NCBI GenBank assembly: GCA_003224905.1 | Contig: QIAA01000173.1 | Location: 1-61,651, forward strand | DNA: 61,651 nucleotides | Direction: 5' to 3' | Origin: Acidobacteriota bacterium | GTDB taxonomy: Bacteria; Acidobacteriota; Terriglobia; Terriglobales; Acidobacteriaceae | Shown: piece by piece, positions 8,636-17,439 of the stretch | How positions within the stretch are numbered: the first letter of the stretch is position 1 | How the letters are laid out: each line of letters opens with the position of its first letter | The notes under the pieces: generated by a model | What the model was told of the DNA's origin: nothing | Seen by the model: the letters and a program-made list of their open reading frames with translations, nothing else | Database searches by the model: none | Program-made: the position numbers and the translations under genes

Positions 8636-9949
8636 CTATTTCAGGTGCACCGCAGCTTCTGTTTGCCTCGGCCCCGAGGCGACCTTCGCTCCCCGCACTT
8701 TCGGCATTCCGTACCTAGGCTTGATCTCGTGGCAGCCGTCCTCACAGTAAACTCCACCGACCGCCGATTCCGGTTTTGGCATCGGCGAGTTCACCGCGAT
8801 CTCGCGCTCCGCCTCGAGCTCTCGTTCCACGTCAGCGATCAGAGCTCGATTCTCCTCCGAACTCAGCCACTTCTTCTCGTTGAGCAGGTAATTCTCAAAG
8901 CGCACGATTGGATCGCGTTTCCGCCAGTACTCCATCATTTCCGCAGGCACGTAGTCAGCCGCGTCATGGATGGCATGCCCCTTCATGCGCATCATCTTGG
9001 CCTCGATCAGCGTCGGCCCTTCTCCGCGACGCGCCCGCTCGCAGGCTTCGTGCGCAGCATCGTAAACCTGGCAAGCATCGGTGCCATCGACGATCACGCC
9101 TGGAATTCCGTACGCGATCGACCGTTCAGCCAGATCTTTCACCCGAAACTGCATCTCCGCCGGAGTCGAGTATCCCCACAGATTGTTTTCTACGAAAAGC
9201 ACCAGGCCGAGATTCTGGACAGCGGCAAAATTCAGCCCTTCATACGTCACTCCCGTGGATTGCCCACCGTCCCCGATATAGGTCATCACAGCAATGTTGC
9301 GTCCTTGAAGACGAGCGCCCAGCGCCACCCCCGCCATCACCGGAATCAAATCTCCCAGCATGGAAATCGGCGAGACCACATTCCTTTCGTTAATGTCCCC
9401 GAAGTGTGAGGTCCCGTCGCGTCCCTTTGTCGGCGAATCGGCTTTCGCCATGTACTGCATCATTATGTCGCTGGACCGAAATCCACGCACCAGCAGCGAG
9501 CCCTGATTGCGGATCATGGGCGCGAGCCAATCGTCTTTCTGAAGCGCATACGCCGACGCGCAGGAGCAAGCCTCCTGGCCCAGCCCGAAATACACTCCGC
9601 CAACCACCTTGCCCTGCTTGTAAAGATTCTCCAACGACTGCTCCATCTTCCGATTCAGCAGCATCCACCGGTAGATCTCAATGGACTGCTGTTTCGTAAG
9701 GTACTGCGAGTCCCGGATGGGTGGAACCGGAGCAGAAAAATCGCCGTCGATCTCGTAGCAGAGCTCGTCACCTTTCCGGTTCTGACGAACGGTAAAACTG
9801 GATTTTTCCAGGCGGTAATCGAGTATCGTATAGGTGCGTTGTGATCCGTCGTTGCTCGTATTTGGCTTCTTGGGATCCTTGGCGGCGCGGTTGTGATTAC
9901 CACTCGCTTGCACAACGCGCCTGGATCTGCTCTTGCTTTTCCTGGTCAT
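8636..9949 (-). CDS. pdhA: 2-oxoacid dehydrogenase E1 component, alpha subunit
   Basis: The ThDP-binding alpha subunit of an alpha2beta2 E1. The ThDP motif starts at GDGGQSTGVTYEG and ends at VLFVENN; the family loop GRDGTSHFGD and GLGQEACSCASAYAL are also present. It carries a basic, low-complexity N-terminal extension (residues 1-~50, rich in K, R, S and N) and a C-terminal tail beyond the usual ~360-residue core, bringing it to 437. These tails are unusual and may bind E2 or be species-specific. The same-strand partner E1 beta lies at 5902-6876. Confidence 0.9.
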   Translation of the reverse strand: MTRKSKSRSRRVVQASGNHNRAAKDPKKPNTSNDGSQRTYTILDYRLEKSSFTVRQNRKGDELCYEIDGDFSAPVPPIRDSQYLTKQQSIEIYRWMLLNRKMEQSLENLYKQGKVVGGVYFGLGQEACSCASAYALQKDDWLAPMIRNQGSLLVRGFRSSDIMMQYMAKADSPTKGRDGTSHFGDINERNVVSPISMLGDLIPVMAGVALGARLQGRNIAVMTYIGDGGQSTGVTYEGLNFAAVQNLGLVLFVENNLWGYSTPAEMQFRVKDLAERSIAYGIPGVIVDGTDACQVYDAAHEACERARRGEGPTLIEAKMMRMKGHAIHDAADYVPAEMMEYWRKRDPIVRFENYLLNEKKWLSSEENRALIADVERELEAEREIAVNSPMPKPESAVGGVYCEDGCHEIKPRYGMPKVRGAKVASGPRQTEAAVHLK

Positions 9950-10027
9950 TAATCTCCCAATACAAATTTAAACCGTGGCCCAAAGCTGTGCCAAAAGTAA
10001 TGCGTGGGCATCGGAAGTTGGCACGAA

Positions 10028-10420
10028 TCATTCTTCCCCAACCACCGCCTCCGCCTCAATCTCAACCAGCATCTCGGGCGAGATCAGAGCGCTCACCTGC
10101 ACCATCGACGTCGCTGGGCGAATCTCCGCAAAGAACTCCCCATGTGCGCGACCAATCTTCTCCCACTCGGAAATGTTGGTTACGAACATGCGCGTGCGCA
10201 CCACATCTTTCAGGCTCGCGCCAGCCTTGCCCAGAGCGGTTTCGATGTTCTTGAGTGTCTGGACCGTCTGGGCATAGGCGTCCCCAATACCCACAAGTTT
10301 GCCGTTCGGCCCGGTAGCCGTTGTTCCTGCTACATAGACATGACAACCAATTCTGACAGCCCGCGAGTAACCAACGACCGGCTCCCAAGGTGCACCACTG
10401 GAAATGTTCTGTCGCTCCAT
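10028..10420 (-). CDS. RidA/YjgF/YER057c/UK114 family protein
   Basis: RidA proteins deaminate reactive enamine/imine intermediates made by PLP enzymes. The start at 10420 ([21 protein letters not shown]) is preferred because family members begin here; the 35 extra upstream residues do not look like RidA. Typical motifs are [42 protein letters not shown] and VEIEAEAVV; the conserved Arg is in [10 protein letters not shown]. Length about 130. It lies upstream of E1 alpha on the same strand with a gap under 100 nt and may be co-transcribed. Confidence 0.88.
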   Translation of the reverse strand: MERQNISSGAPWEPVVGYSRAVRIGCHVYVAGTTATGPNGKLVGIGDAYAQTVQTLKNIETALGKAGASLKDVVRTRMFVTNISEWEKIGRAHGEFFAEIRPATSMVQVSALISPEMLVEIEAEAVVGEE

Positions 10421-10654
10421 GAAATTCCCTACGTTGTCGGTGATTCTAAACTGAGCAGAAGACTGTACCTTAGCAGTCATGCTGCTCGTGTGCCAATGAC
10501 TCGGAAGAGAAACCTTCCCCATCATTTGATCTTCTAAGTAGAAGGACAGCTTGCGCGACTTACAAAAGTCACTTGCGTTCGCTGATCAAGTAATGTATTT
10601 AATCGCGTCAAGCAGTGGGATTCCGTGCGGGCCGCGGAGTCAAAGGAGCCCTGG

Positions 10655-11206
10655 ATGATTCCAGAATCGCATCCGCTGCAGAAACTTTTCGTTGAACTCG
10701 TCGGTCGGCACTACGCCGAGGAAATCGGCATCCGCGATCCTCAGATCGTCGGCTACGTCGCTCACCTTCTGTCTGAATTCTGCGACGCAGAGCAACTTTT
10801 CAAGATCCGCAATGCCGCCGGAGCGCCGCTTGCAGACGTAGGGGAGATGCTTGTCGAATCGAACCCAGTGTTCGGGCCGGCTCCCTCCTTTGATCGCGAG
10901 CGCCAGGTGCGCAAGCACATCGGAGACTACACGCTCTTCTTTACTGGCATGTTCCCCGAAAGCATCAATCACTTCCGCTTGCGCCGGAATCGCCTGGAAG
11001 GTTTTGTGGACTGGATGAAAGCGGGGAAAGAAAGCTATTTCATCGTCTCAAAGTTCGAGCATTTCGAATATGCCAAGGTAGCGCCGCTCTTTGCCAGCCT
11101 CTCGCACCATTTCGAACAGTGCGTATACGGATTGAACCGTGTGAAAAACGACCTCCAGGAAATGCAACATCCCATCATGCGCCGCGCCGATGAAATCTTG
11201 ATGTAG
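10655..11206 (+). CDS. Conserved hypothetical protein
   Basis: Start taken at the ATG at 10655 (MIPESHPLQKLFVELVG), since the ten upstream residues add nothing recognisable. About 183 residues, soluble, mostly helical, without signal peptide or membrane segment. Notable stretches are HYAEEIGIRDPQIVGYVAHLL, RNRLEGFVDWMKAGKESYF and LFASLSHHFEQCVYGLNRVK. I do not recognise a named family. Divergently oriented to RidA and followed by the REP/IS5 region. Confidence 0.7.
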   Translation: MIPESHPLQKLFVELVGRHYAEEIGIRDPQIVGYVAHLLSEFCDAEQLFKIRNAAGAPLADVGEMLVESNPVFGPAPSFDRERQVRKHIGDYTLFFTGMFPESINHFRLRRNRLEGFVDWMKAGKESYFIVSKFEHFEYAKVAPLFASLSHHFEQCVYGLNRVKNDLQEMQHPIMRRADEILM

Positions 11207-11355
11207 CGCTCGGTCGTGCACACCTCTTGGAACTTTTGCGATGTCATCCTGACCGGCCGTTCAGGCCTCGAAGGATCTAGACCTGGTTTCATAAATAGGT
11301 TCTGCCTCTACCGAGGCACTTACGTAGTAAAGCCGCATGGATGCTTACTGCGGGC

Positions 11356-12146
11356 ATGAGCTTACGCACCAGCGACTGGAAGCGCATCGAGAGATTTTTT
11401 CCCGCGCCACGGCGGCGGCGCGATGGTCGTGGCCGTCCGTGGGCGGCGAATCGGGCCTGTGTGGAGGGCATTCTGTGGTTGCTGCGTTCGGGTGCACGCT
11501 GGCGCGACATGCCGGTGCCGTATCCCAGCGGCGTGACCTGCTGGCGGCGCTTGCGGCGTTGGCAGGAGCTGGAGGTTTGGGAAAAAGCCTGGCGGCAACT
11601 GCTGCGCCAACTGGACCAGCGGGGACACCTCGACTGGGACGAGGCCTTTCTGGACGCCACGTTCCTGCAGGCCAAAATAGGGGCGAAGCAGTCGGCCAAA
11701 CCCTGCGCGGAAAAGGGATGAAGCTGGTTCTGATCGTAGAGCGGCACGGCACCCCGCTGGGCGTATATGGGACTTCGGCCCAGCCGTCGGAACATCGCGG
11801 GGCCGAGCCGGCCCGGACTACGATCCGTGTGCCCGTGCCGGTCGCGGGCGTCCGCGCAGCCAACCACGTCGCGTGGTCGCGGATCGGGGCTACGACAGCG
11901 ACCCGATGCGGCTGCGACTCCGTCGTCGCGGCTCGACCTGATTGCCCCTACCGCTGCAATAGCGTGCTGCGGCAGTACGAAGACAAACGCAAGCTGCGGC
12001 GCTACCGCAAACGCTGGAAAATCGAGCGCTCGATCGCTTGGGTACAGAACTTCCGTCGCGTGTACGTGCGGTACGACCGCATTCTCACCGTGTATTTGGG
12101 CTTTGTGTACTGCGCGTGCTTGTTGATTGCGCTCACGCATTTATGA
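11356..12146 (+). pseudogene. IS5-family transposase, two-frame and further broken
   Basis: First frame: MSLRTSDWKRIERFF (ATG at 11356, alternative 11341) through CVEGILWLLRSGARWRDMP and the first catalytic Asp region DWDEAFLDATF, ending at TGA 11719-11721. The -1 frame continues GKGMKLVLIVE..PLGVY and finishes with KLRRYRKRWKIERSIAWVQNFRR, the family C-terminus with the catalytic Glu. Between them the motif VADRGYDSDPMR, holding the second Asp, lies in a third frame at about 11876-11912, and LIAP in yet another at ~11938-11949. At least three extra indels therefore separate the catalytic residues. Confidence 0.8.
11712..11718 (+). promoter_or_regulatory. -1 ribosomal frameshift slippery heptamer A_AAG_GGA
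   Basis: In the transposase zero frame the codons are GAA AAG GGA TGA, so A_AAG_GGA has the X_XXY_YYZ form (X = A, Y = G) directly before the stop. Slipping back one base gives AAA GGG ATG and enters the frame that carries the rest of the transposase. IS5 relatives of this group are known to use such frameshifting. Confidence 0.65.
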
Positions 12147-12184
12147 AACCAGCTCTAGATCCTTCTGCCTCGCTGCGCTTGGCA

Positions 12185-13552
12185 TCAGGAGGACAAGTCT
12201 GAGGAATTGTGCCTCGAGGTGCGGCGAGGATTGCCGAAGTGCGCTTCCATTGCGCCCAATGTACAGAGCACGTAAAAGAGCGCGGCGTTGGCCGGAATTT
12301 GCAGATTGGAATCGACAAAACTGTGCACCAGAATTCCGCTGACCCCCAGCAGCGTGGCAACCGCGACTGCACCATTTGGGCGTTCGGTCCAGTTTCGGAT
12401 CTTGGCCACAGATTGTCTGTAAACAGTTACGACAAACCAGAGCATGGTGACGAAGCCGAGAGCGCCCATTTCGGTAAGCAACTGCAGATAGTCGTTGTGA
12501 GCGTGGTTGATGAAGAAATTCGTGGAGAAGGTACGAAATTCGGGGAAGACATCGGGGAATACAGCGAGGCCCCAGCCCAGCATAGGCCGGTGGGCGAACA
12601 TGTTGAGACCATCACGATTGATAGACATCCTCGTGCCGCCGGATAGTTCTGTGCGGGTTTCTGTATCAACAGTCGCGAGGCGATGAGTCAGTTCGGCACC
12701 GCCTACCCAGGCGAGGAGGCCGACAACAGTCATCAAGAACAGGGCAAGGCCGATCATGGTTCTGCGATGGGTGTGCTTGACAGTTAACAGTGATGCCAGG
12801 ATTGCCATCTGAACAGAGAATGCCACCATGCCGCCGCGCGATCCGGAGAGGAAGATTGTGCTCGCCATGAGCGCCGCTGAAACGGCGGCCATGGTTTTTC
12901 GGGGACCGCGCGCGAAGCGGGTGAGGCAGAACACTAGCGGGATAGGTACGAGCATCTCCATCAGACCCGCATAGTGATTGTGGTTCACGTAGGGACCATA
13001 GATCCAACCGCCCTGTTGCGGGATTCGGAGCCAGTAAAGTTTGCCATTTGACGAAATGCTCTGAATGAGGGCAAAAGCGGCTACTACGAATCCGTAGACG
13101 GAAAGGATGATGGCAAGCGTCCTCACTTGCCGTGTTCGGCGCAAATTTTGGTTGATAAGAAAGCAGAAGATGCCGTAGGCACAGTACAGCAGACCCTGTG
13201 ACACAGTTGAGTAGCGATAGGCCGAACGGCCGGCGGCAATTTGAACTCCAATGAGCGCGGCGAAAACCAACATCGGCGGAAACAACGGATGATTGGCGAG
13301 CTGCAATTCTTTCGAGAGGAATTGTCGAACGCACCAGAGGAGTAGGAGCAGGGCGGGCCCGGCTTCCATAATAAAAAGGGACCACCATTCGACCGCGCCG
13401 AAGGCGAGAGGGCCAAACATGAGCAGGCTGAAGGTTCCGTACAGGAGGATGGATTCCAAGCGCGAGGGGAATGGAAGCGGCTGCACCGCCAAGCCAGCTC
13501 CAGGGGGGCTCGGGATTTGAGATGCGATCGGCGACGTCAATGGTGCAGTCAT
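12185..13552 (-). CDS. O-antigen ligase / polymerase (WaaL/Wzy-type), membrane protein
   Basis: A 455-residue polytopic inner-membrane protein with about 10-12 hydrophobic helices. The large periplasmic loop carries GGTRMSINRDGLNMFAHRPMLGWGL and NHAHNDYLQLLTEMG, the signature region of the O-antigen ligase family (PF04932). Expected role: joining or polymerising lipid-linked glycan in the periplasm. The start overlaps the stop of the upstream TPR gene (4 nt). The last residues and TGA stop (12185-12187) lie in the REP-like right arm, suggesting the repeat has supplied the present C-terminus. A second ligase-like gene lies at 37541. Confidence 0.88.
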   Translation of the reverse strand: MTAPLTSPIASQIPSPPGAGLAVQPLPFPSRLESILLYGTFSLLMFGPLAFGAVEWWSLFIMEAGPALLLLLWCVRQFLSKELQLANHPLFPPMLVFAALIGVQIAAGRSAYRYSTVSQGLLYCAYGIFCFLINQNLRRTRQVRTLAIILSVYGFVVAAFALIQSISSNGKLYWLRIPQQGGWIYGPYVNHNHYAGLMEMLVPIPLVFCLTRFARGPRKTMAAVSAALMASTIFLSGSRGGMVAFSVQMAILASLLTVKHTHRRTMIGLALFLMTVVGLLAWVGGAELTHRLATVDTETRTELSGGTRMSINRDGLNMFAHRPMLGWGLAVFPDVFPEFRTFSTNFFINHAHNDYLQLLTEMGALGFVTMLWFVVTVYRQSVAKIRNWTERPNGAVAVATLLGVSGILVHSFVDSNLQIPANAALFYVLCTLGAMEAHFGNPRRTSRHNSSDLSS

Positions 13553-14841
13553 GAACCATTACCCTGCTGCTTGTGTGGAGCAAGACGGATACTGCTGATC
13601 CACAGTTTGCCGCGAATCGCGCTGGCCGCCGGAACCCGCAGGATACGCAAGGCCAGCAACTTTGTTTCGGGGCCAGTCGCGAAATTGCCGTCCACGGGCT
13701 TCCAGAAATCGGCATCTTTCAGATCATCGCTGGCGTAGAACGTGTGCTCACTGTATGCGTCCTGAATAGTGAACTGGGGGCCGCCCGCGCCCTGGATATC
13801 TTCAGCTTTGAAGGACGCGGAGAAGTCGTAGGCAGAGCTGGGCTGCACGGGAATGAGCTGGCGGATGCCGCTCTCAGAGACTCCTGGGCCTTCGAACACA
13901 ATCAACAAGGACCGGCTGCCGTAGTGGGTTTGCGTGGGATCGAGAGCCAGGGCGACTCCTTTGGGCTGCGAATAAAGCCAGTCGAACCCGCCGTTGAGAA
14001 CCTCAAGACTGAAATCGCCGTTGACGACAAGATTTTCTGCAGAAGGTTGATAGGACGCGAGTCCACTGATAGCCGCGGCTTGTTGCCATACAAGCTGAGC
14101 CTGATGGACCTCGCGTTGCCCGATCAAATAGCGGATGTATTCGAAGACGCGACTCGCGGGAAAGGGTTGCCGCAACTCGACAATTCTGGACCACACTTTC
14201 GCGGCAGCGGCGTTTTCTCCCTTCGTGGTTAGCAGCTCCAGAAAGCTCGAATAAGCAATGACTGTGGGCGGCACGACGTCGCGCAGCAAAAGGTCGACAT
14301 CAGGCTGGACTCTCCAGCACATCTGCAGAGCAGAGGCCGGAAGATAGGGATCGTTTTCAATGACGACACGAAATTCGTGCAATGCTTTTTGCGTGTTTCC
14401 CTGAACTAAGTACTGATTGGCGGCCTCCCAGGCGAGTTCAGGGGTGGTGGGATCTGCTGAGATCGCGCGCTGCATGGCCTCAGTCTGACGTTCTGTATCT
14501 TCTAACGACTGGTAGTCGTTGGCGAGATCGAACCAGTAGTGTGCCTGATGGGGATTGAGAGCGACCGCGGCTCGATAGGAAGGCAATGCCAGCTCGGGAG
14601 AATTTTGGATAAGCGAGAGGTATTGTCCCAGCTTGTCGTGGTATTCAGCATTGCCCGGTTCCAGGCGAACCGCGCGTTGGAGATCGGACGGATCAGATGA
14701 TTTAGCGAAGTACGCTGCCACAGACTGCTTTGTGACAAGCCCTAAATATGCCGACGTCAGGAGCAGGCATGGGATCAGGAAGCATAATCTTCTGACTCGG
14801 TTTTGCAGCGCGATGCGTATGCCAGCCTGCTCTCCTGACAT
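13549..14841 (-). CDS. Membrane-anchored TPR protein of the polysaccharide locus
   Basis: One N-terminal membrane segment (residues ~17-37, LCFLIPCLLLTSAYLGLV) is followed by TPR units (~55-170: EYHDKLGQYLSLIQNSPELA, ALNPHQAHYWFDLANDYQ, ISADPTTPELAWEAANQYL). The C-terminal ~170 residues form a beta-rich, carbohydrate-binding-like domain starting NLVVNGDFSLEVLNGGFDW. Such proteins often accompany Wzy/WaaL and Wzc genes and may scaffold polymer assembly. It lies between the Wzc-like kinase and the ligase genes in a tight minus-strand unit. Precise role unknown. Confidence 0.75.
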   Translation of the reverse strand: MSGEQAGIRIALQNRVRRLCFLIPCLLLTSAYLGLVTKQSVAAYFAKSSDPSDLQRAVRLEPGNAEYHDKLGQYLSLIQNSPELALPSYRAAVALNPHQAHYWFDLANDYQSLEDTERQTEAMQRAISADPTTPELAWEAANQYLVQGNTQKALHEFRVVIENDPYLPASALQMCWRVQPDVDLLLRDVVPPTVIAYSSFLELLTTKGENAAAAKVWSRIVELRQPFPASRVFEYIRYLIGQREVHQAQLVWQQAAAISGLASYQPSAENLVVNGDFSLEVLNGGFDWLYSQPKGVALALDPTQTHYGSRSLLIVFEGPGVSESGIRQLIPVQPSSAYDFSASFKAEDIQGAGGPQFTIQDAYSEHTFYASDDLKDADFWKPVDGNFATGPETKLLALRILRVPAASAIRGKLWISSIRLAPHKQQGNGS

Positions 14842-14849
14842 GAATGGGG

Positions 14850-17201
14850 TTACGCACTGGTCTGTGTGACCTGTGCGCCGGATTCCTCCAGATCCTTTAC
14901 TTCATCTTCCTGGTAATAACGCTGGCCGTATTTCCCTTGATATTCGTAGTAGTAGTAGTAATCCGGCGAATTGAGATCGACTGCGTTCAGCAGGACGCCT
15001 GAAATGCGCGAGTTCACTTGCATCAGGATGTCGCGCGAGCGGCGGAGAGCCTGTTTTGTGGTTTGCCCCGAGCGAATCACGAGAACGACTGTATCGGCGC
15101 GAGTGGACATCACTACGGCGTCGGTGACCGAGAGTGTCGGTGGTGTATCCACGATGATGTGATCGTATTGATCGCGCAGCTCGGCGAGGACGTCGCGCAT
15201 ATTGGAAGAAGCCACAAGCTCCGCAGGATTGGGCGGCGGTGGGCCTGCAGGAAGCACGAACAGGCTGGGCAGAACGTTAGAGCGGACGATTGCCTGCTGA
15301 AGGGGCGCGTTTCCAGTCAGCACGTTGCTTAAACCGATTTTGGGGCCCATGCCGAGGGTCTTGTGAATACTGGGACGGCGAAGATCGGCATCGATCAGCA
15401 ACACGCGTGTGCCCTTCTGCGCCAGGACAACTGCGGTGTTGATGCTGGTGGTGGTTTTGCCCTCCTGAGGGAGTGCGCTGGTGATCAAAATGATTTTGGG
15501 CGGTGCGCCTAGAGAAGTCAGTAATAAGGAGGTGCGCAAGGCGCGATAGGATTCGGCCATCTGCGACTGAGGGCGTGATTGGGTGACCAACTCCACCACT
15601 TCGCGGGAAGAGGCCAAGGAAAGCCGCTTGCTTTTCGAGTCGGAACTGCTCTTTGATCCGAGAGGGATCATGCCGAGCGATGGCAGGCCGGAAATGGCTT
15701 CTGCCTGCTCGGGCGTCCGCACAGTGTTGTCGATGCCTTCGAGCAGGAACGCCAGACCGATGCCGGTGGTGATTCCGAGCGCAAGGGCGAAAGAAAGATT
15801 GCGAGGGACGTTGGGCTCCGCAGGCGACCTGGGAGCGCGGGCAATATCAACATTGCGGATGTTGTTAGAGCGCAGTCCGGCGGTGACGCCGGCTTCTTTC
15901 AGTTTTTCCAGCAAGCCTTCGTAGAGTGTGCGGTTGGTTTCGACGTCGCGCTTGAGGAGACTGTAGTCTATCGCGCTTTCATTCAGCCGGTTTGCCTGCT
16001 GTTTTTGCCGATCGAGGGCATCACGAAGCATATTCTCCCGCTGCAATGAGGCCAGGTAATCGCTGCGCACGCGCGAGGTAATCTTTTTCATTTCTACCTG
16101 GGTTTGCGCTTCCACTTCCTTCAGTTGATTATTCAGCTGTGCCAGCCGTGGATAAGAAGGGCCGAACTGCGTGCTGAGTTGGGCTGTCTGAATTCTGATG
16201 TCCGCTTGCTGTTCGCGCAGTTTCTCCAGTAACCCTGAAGTCGACGAGTTGGTTCCCGCTGTACCCGCAGCACTGAGTGCGGCCGACGCCGCGGTATCAG
16301 GATCGCCGGACTGCACCAACCGGTACACCGATTCTTTTTGCATGCGGTCCGATTCGGCGGCGGTCAGCTCTTTGTTCAGTTCGTCGAGCTTCGAAGTGAT
16401 GATGTTCTGCTTCTCGTCGATGCCGAGAATTCCGTGTTCCTTCTGATACTTGACCAGCTTCTCCTGTGAGGTTTCGACCTTGAGTTGCAAATCGACCAGC
16501 TGTTTCGAAAGCCAGTCGGAAGCCTGCATCGTGGATTCGAAGCGGGTCTTGAAGTTTTGTTCGATGTAGGTGCTGGTGAGCGCATTGACCACGTGTGCGG
16601 CAAGTTGGCGGTCGGGGCTGCGAAAATGGATGTCTACCACCCGGGAATCAGGTTGCAGGGCGACTCTGAGATTTCCCTTGAAAGCGGAAAGAAGAGCTGT
16701 GGTTTGTTCGGAGTCCGGCTGGAGTGCGTCGGTGGTCAGTGCGAGTGAATTGCCGGAGCTTTCGCCTTTACCGCCGAACTCCGGGCGCTTATCGAGATTC
16801 AGTTGTCTGATTACCTGCAGCGCCAGCAGATCGCTTTTAAGAATCCTGACTTCCGTGTCCAGGTCGGCGGGATCGTAGTACTCGATAGGAGCGTTCGCGG
16901 AATCTTTTATATTTAACAAGGCCGGGTCGGATTTGTTGATCGCAATGCTGCCAGATGCGTCGTAGATTGGAATGCTTTTCAAAGTCGCTATTGCTACGAC
17001 GCCGAAGATGACTGTGACGCTGCTGATCACGATCCATTTGCGTTTGATCAGGACCCGGAGATATTCGCGCAGTACTGAGTCCTGCGATGGGAGCACAGGA
17101 TAGGCGTAGTGTTGCGTGGTGCGGTTCACTTCCACCGGCAAAGGATCTGGGGATTCGCGGAGGCCCTGAGCGTTCGCCGGCATCAAAGTTCCTGAGTACA
17201 C
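14850..17201 (-). CDS. Wzc-like polysaccharide co-polymerase / bacterial tyrosine kinase
   Basis: Controls chain length and export of a surface polysaccharide and autophosphorylates on C-terminal tyrosines. Order: N-terminal Wzz domain with TM1 (~52-72), a long periplasmic coiled coil (~200-420), TM2 (~468-488), then a BY-kinase domain with Walker A ALPQEGKTT (~575), Walker A' LLIDADLRRP and Walker B HIIVDTPP. The C-terminus has a tyrosine cluster (YYYYYEYQGKYGQRYY). The start is GTG at 17201 with AAGGAG five bases upstream; the ATG at 17183 has a poorer site. Length 783 is typical. First gene of the minus-strand export unit. Confidence 0.92.
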   Translation of the reverse strand: MYSGTLMPANAQGLRESPDPLPVEVNRTTQHYAYPVLPSQDSVLREYLRVLIKRKWIVISSVTVIFGVVAIATLKSIPIYDASGSIAINKSDPALLNIKDSANAPIEYYDPADLDTEVRILKSDLLALQVIRQLNLDKRPEFGGKGESSGNSLALTTDALQPDSEQTTALLSAFKGNLRVALQPDSRVVDIHFRSPDRQLAAHVVNALTSTYIEQNFKTRFESTMQASDWLSKQLVDLQLKVETSQEKLVKYQKEHGILGIDEKQNIITSKLDELNKELTAAESDRMQKESVYRLVQSGDPDTAASAALSAAGTAGTNSSTSGLLEKLREQQADIRIQTAQLSTQFGPSYPRLAQLNNQLKEVEAQTQVEMKKITSRVRSDYLASLQRENMLRDALDRQKQQANRLNESAIDYSLLKRDVETNRTLYEGLLEKLKEAGVTAGLRSNNIRNVDIARAPRSPAEPNVPRNLSFALALGITTGIGLAFLLEGIDNTVRTPEQAEAISGLPSLGMIPLGSKSSSDSKSKRLSLASSREVVELVTQSRPQSQMAESYRALRTSLLLTSLGAPPKIILITSALPQEGKTTTSINTAVVLAQKGTRVLLIDADLRRPSIHKTLGMGPKIGLSNVLTGNAPLQQAIVRSNVLPSLFVLPAGPPPPNPAELVASSNMRDVLAELRDQYDHIIVDTPPTLSVTDAVVMSTRADTVVLVIRSGQTTKQALRRSRDILMQVNSRISGVLLNAVDLNSPDYYYYYEYQGKYGQRYYQEDEVKDLEESGAQVTQTSA

Positions 17202-17257
17202 CTACACTCCTTGCACGCGTGCGCTGAGGCGACCACGAAGGCACGGAAATGCATGGA

Positions 17258-17279
17258 CTCCTTCGCACTCAGGATGACT
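17258..17279 (-). repeat. Half copy of the TGTCATCCTGAG-type repeat
   Basis: On the minus strand this reads AGTCATCCTGAGTGCGAAGGAG, the same arm type as the palindrome around the IS5 element. It lies between the Wzc-like gene and pseB. No matching second arm is apparent. Confidence 0.5.
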
Positions 17280-17417
17280 AATAAATTCGCTGCCGTTTCG
17301 TGCTTGCCCTAAAAACTGTGCATATTCTATCTGCGGTAGAAGTTCGGCGATCTTAATTCGGCTGGTTCCAGGAGTACGAACTTGGTTCATTGCGGAATGA
17401 TTTGTATTTCGCGCGGC

Positions 17418-17423
17418 TATAAT
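17418..17423 (+). promoter_or_regulatory. Candidate -10 box for the pseB operon
   Basis: A perfect TATAAT at 17418-17423, about 17 bases before the pseB ATG at 17440. No good -35 lies at the normal distance (TTGCGG at 17390 is too far). If used, transcription would begin near 17430 and leave a very short leader, consistent with the lack of a clear ribosome-binding site before pseB. Prediction only. Confidence 0.35.
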
Positions 17424-17439
17424 CCGGCAAAATTCAGCC

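Larger units (their letters stand above)
11280..12155 (+). mobile_element. IS5-family insertion sequence, 876 bp, decayed
   Basis: Bounded by 17-bp terminal inverted repeats, GACCTGGTTTCATAAAT at 11280-11296 and its complement (16/17 identical) at 12139-12155, with a duplicated TA target on both sides. The size and the TA-type duplication fit the IS427-like branch of IS5. It encodes a two-frame DDE transposase with a -1 slippery site. Further frame breaks in the second half indicate that the copy is inactive. Confidence 0.88.
11242..12195. repeat. REP-like palindrome interrupted at its centre by an IS
   Basis: The left arm begins TGTCATCCTGA (11242-11252) and ends GAAGGATC TA (11270-11279). 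The right arm begins TA GATCCTTC (12156-12165) and ends TCAGGAGGACA (12185-12195). Removing the IS and one TA rebuilds a ~78-bp imperfect palindrome with a perfect 18-bp centre. Outer arms match 10/11, inner arms 10/10, and the middle parts diverge. The arms resemble the intergenic TGTCATCCTGAGCGAAG.. repeats of Acidobacteria. The stop codon of the neighbouring O-antigen ligase gene lies inside the right arm. Confidence 0.75.

Noticed and set aside
8402..9409. 335-residue plus-strand frame opposite E1 alpha
   Set aside because: Antisense shadow of pdhA without recognisable domains.
11289..12140. 283-residue minus-strand open frame across the IS5 element
   Set aside because: It is antisense to the transposase, Arg/Pro-rich with no family features: a GC-bias shadow.
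12666..13715. 349-residue minus-strand frame overlapping the ligase gene
   Set aside because: Alternative frame of the ligase/TPR genes; Arg/Ser/Pro-rich and without motifs.
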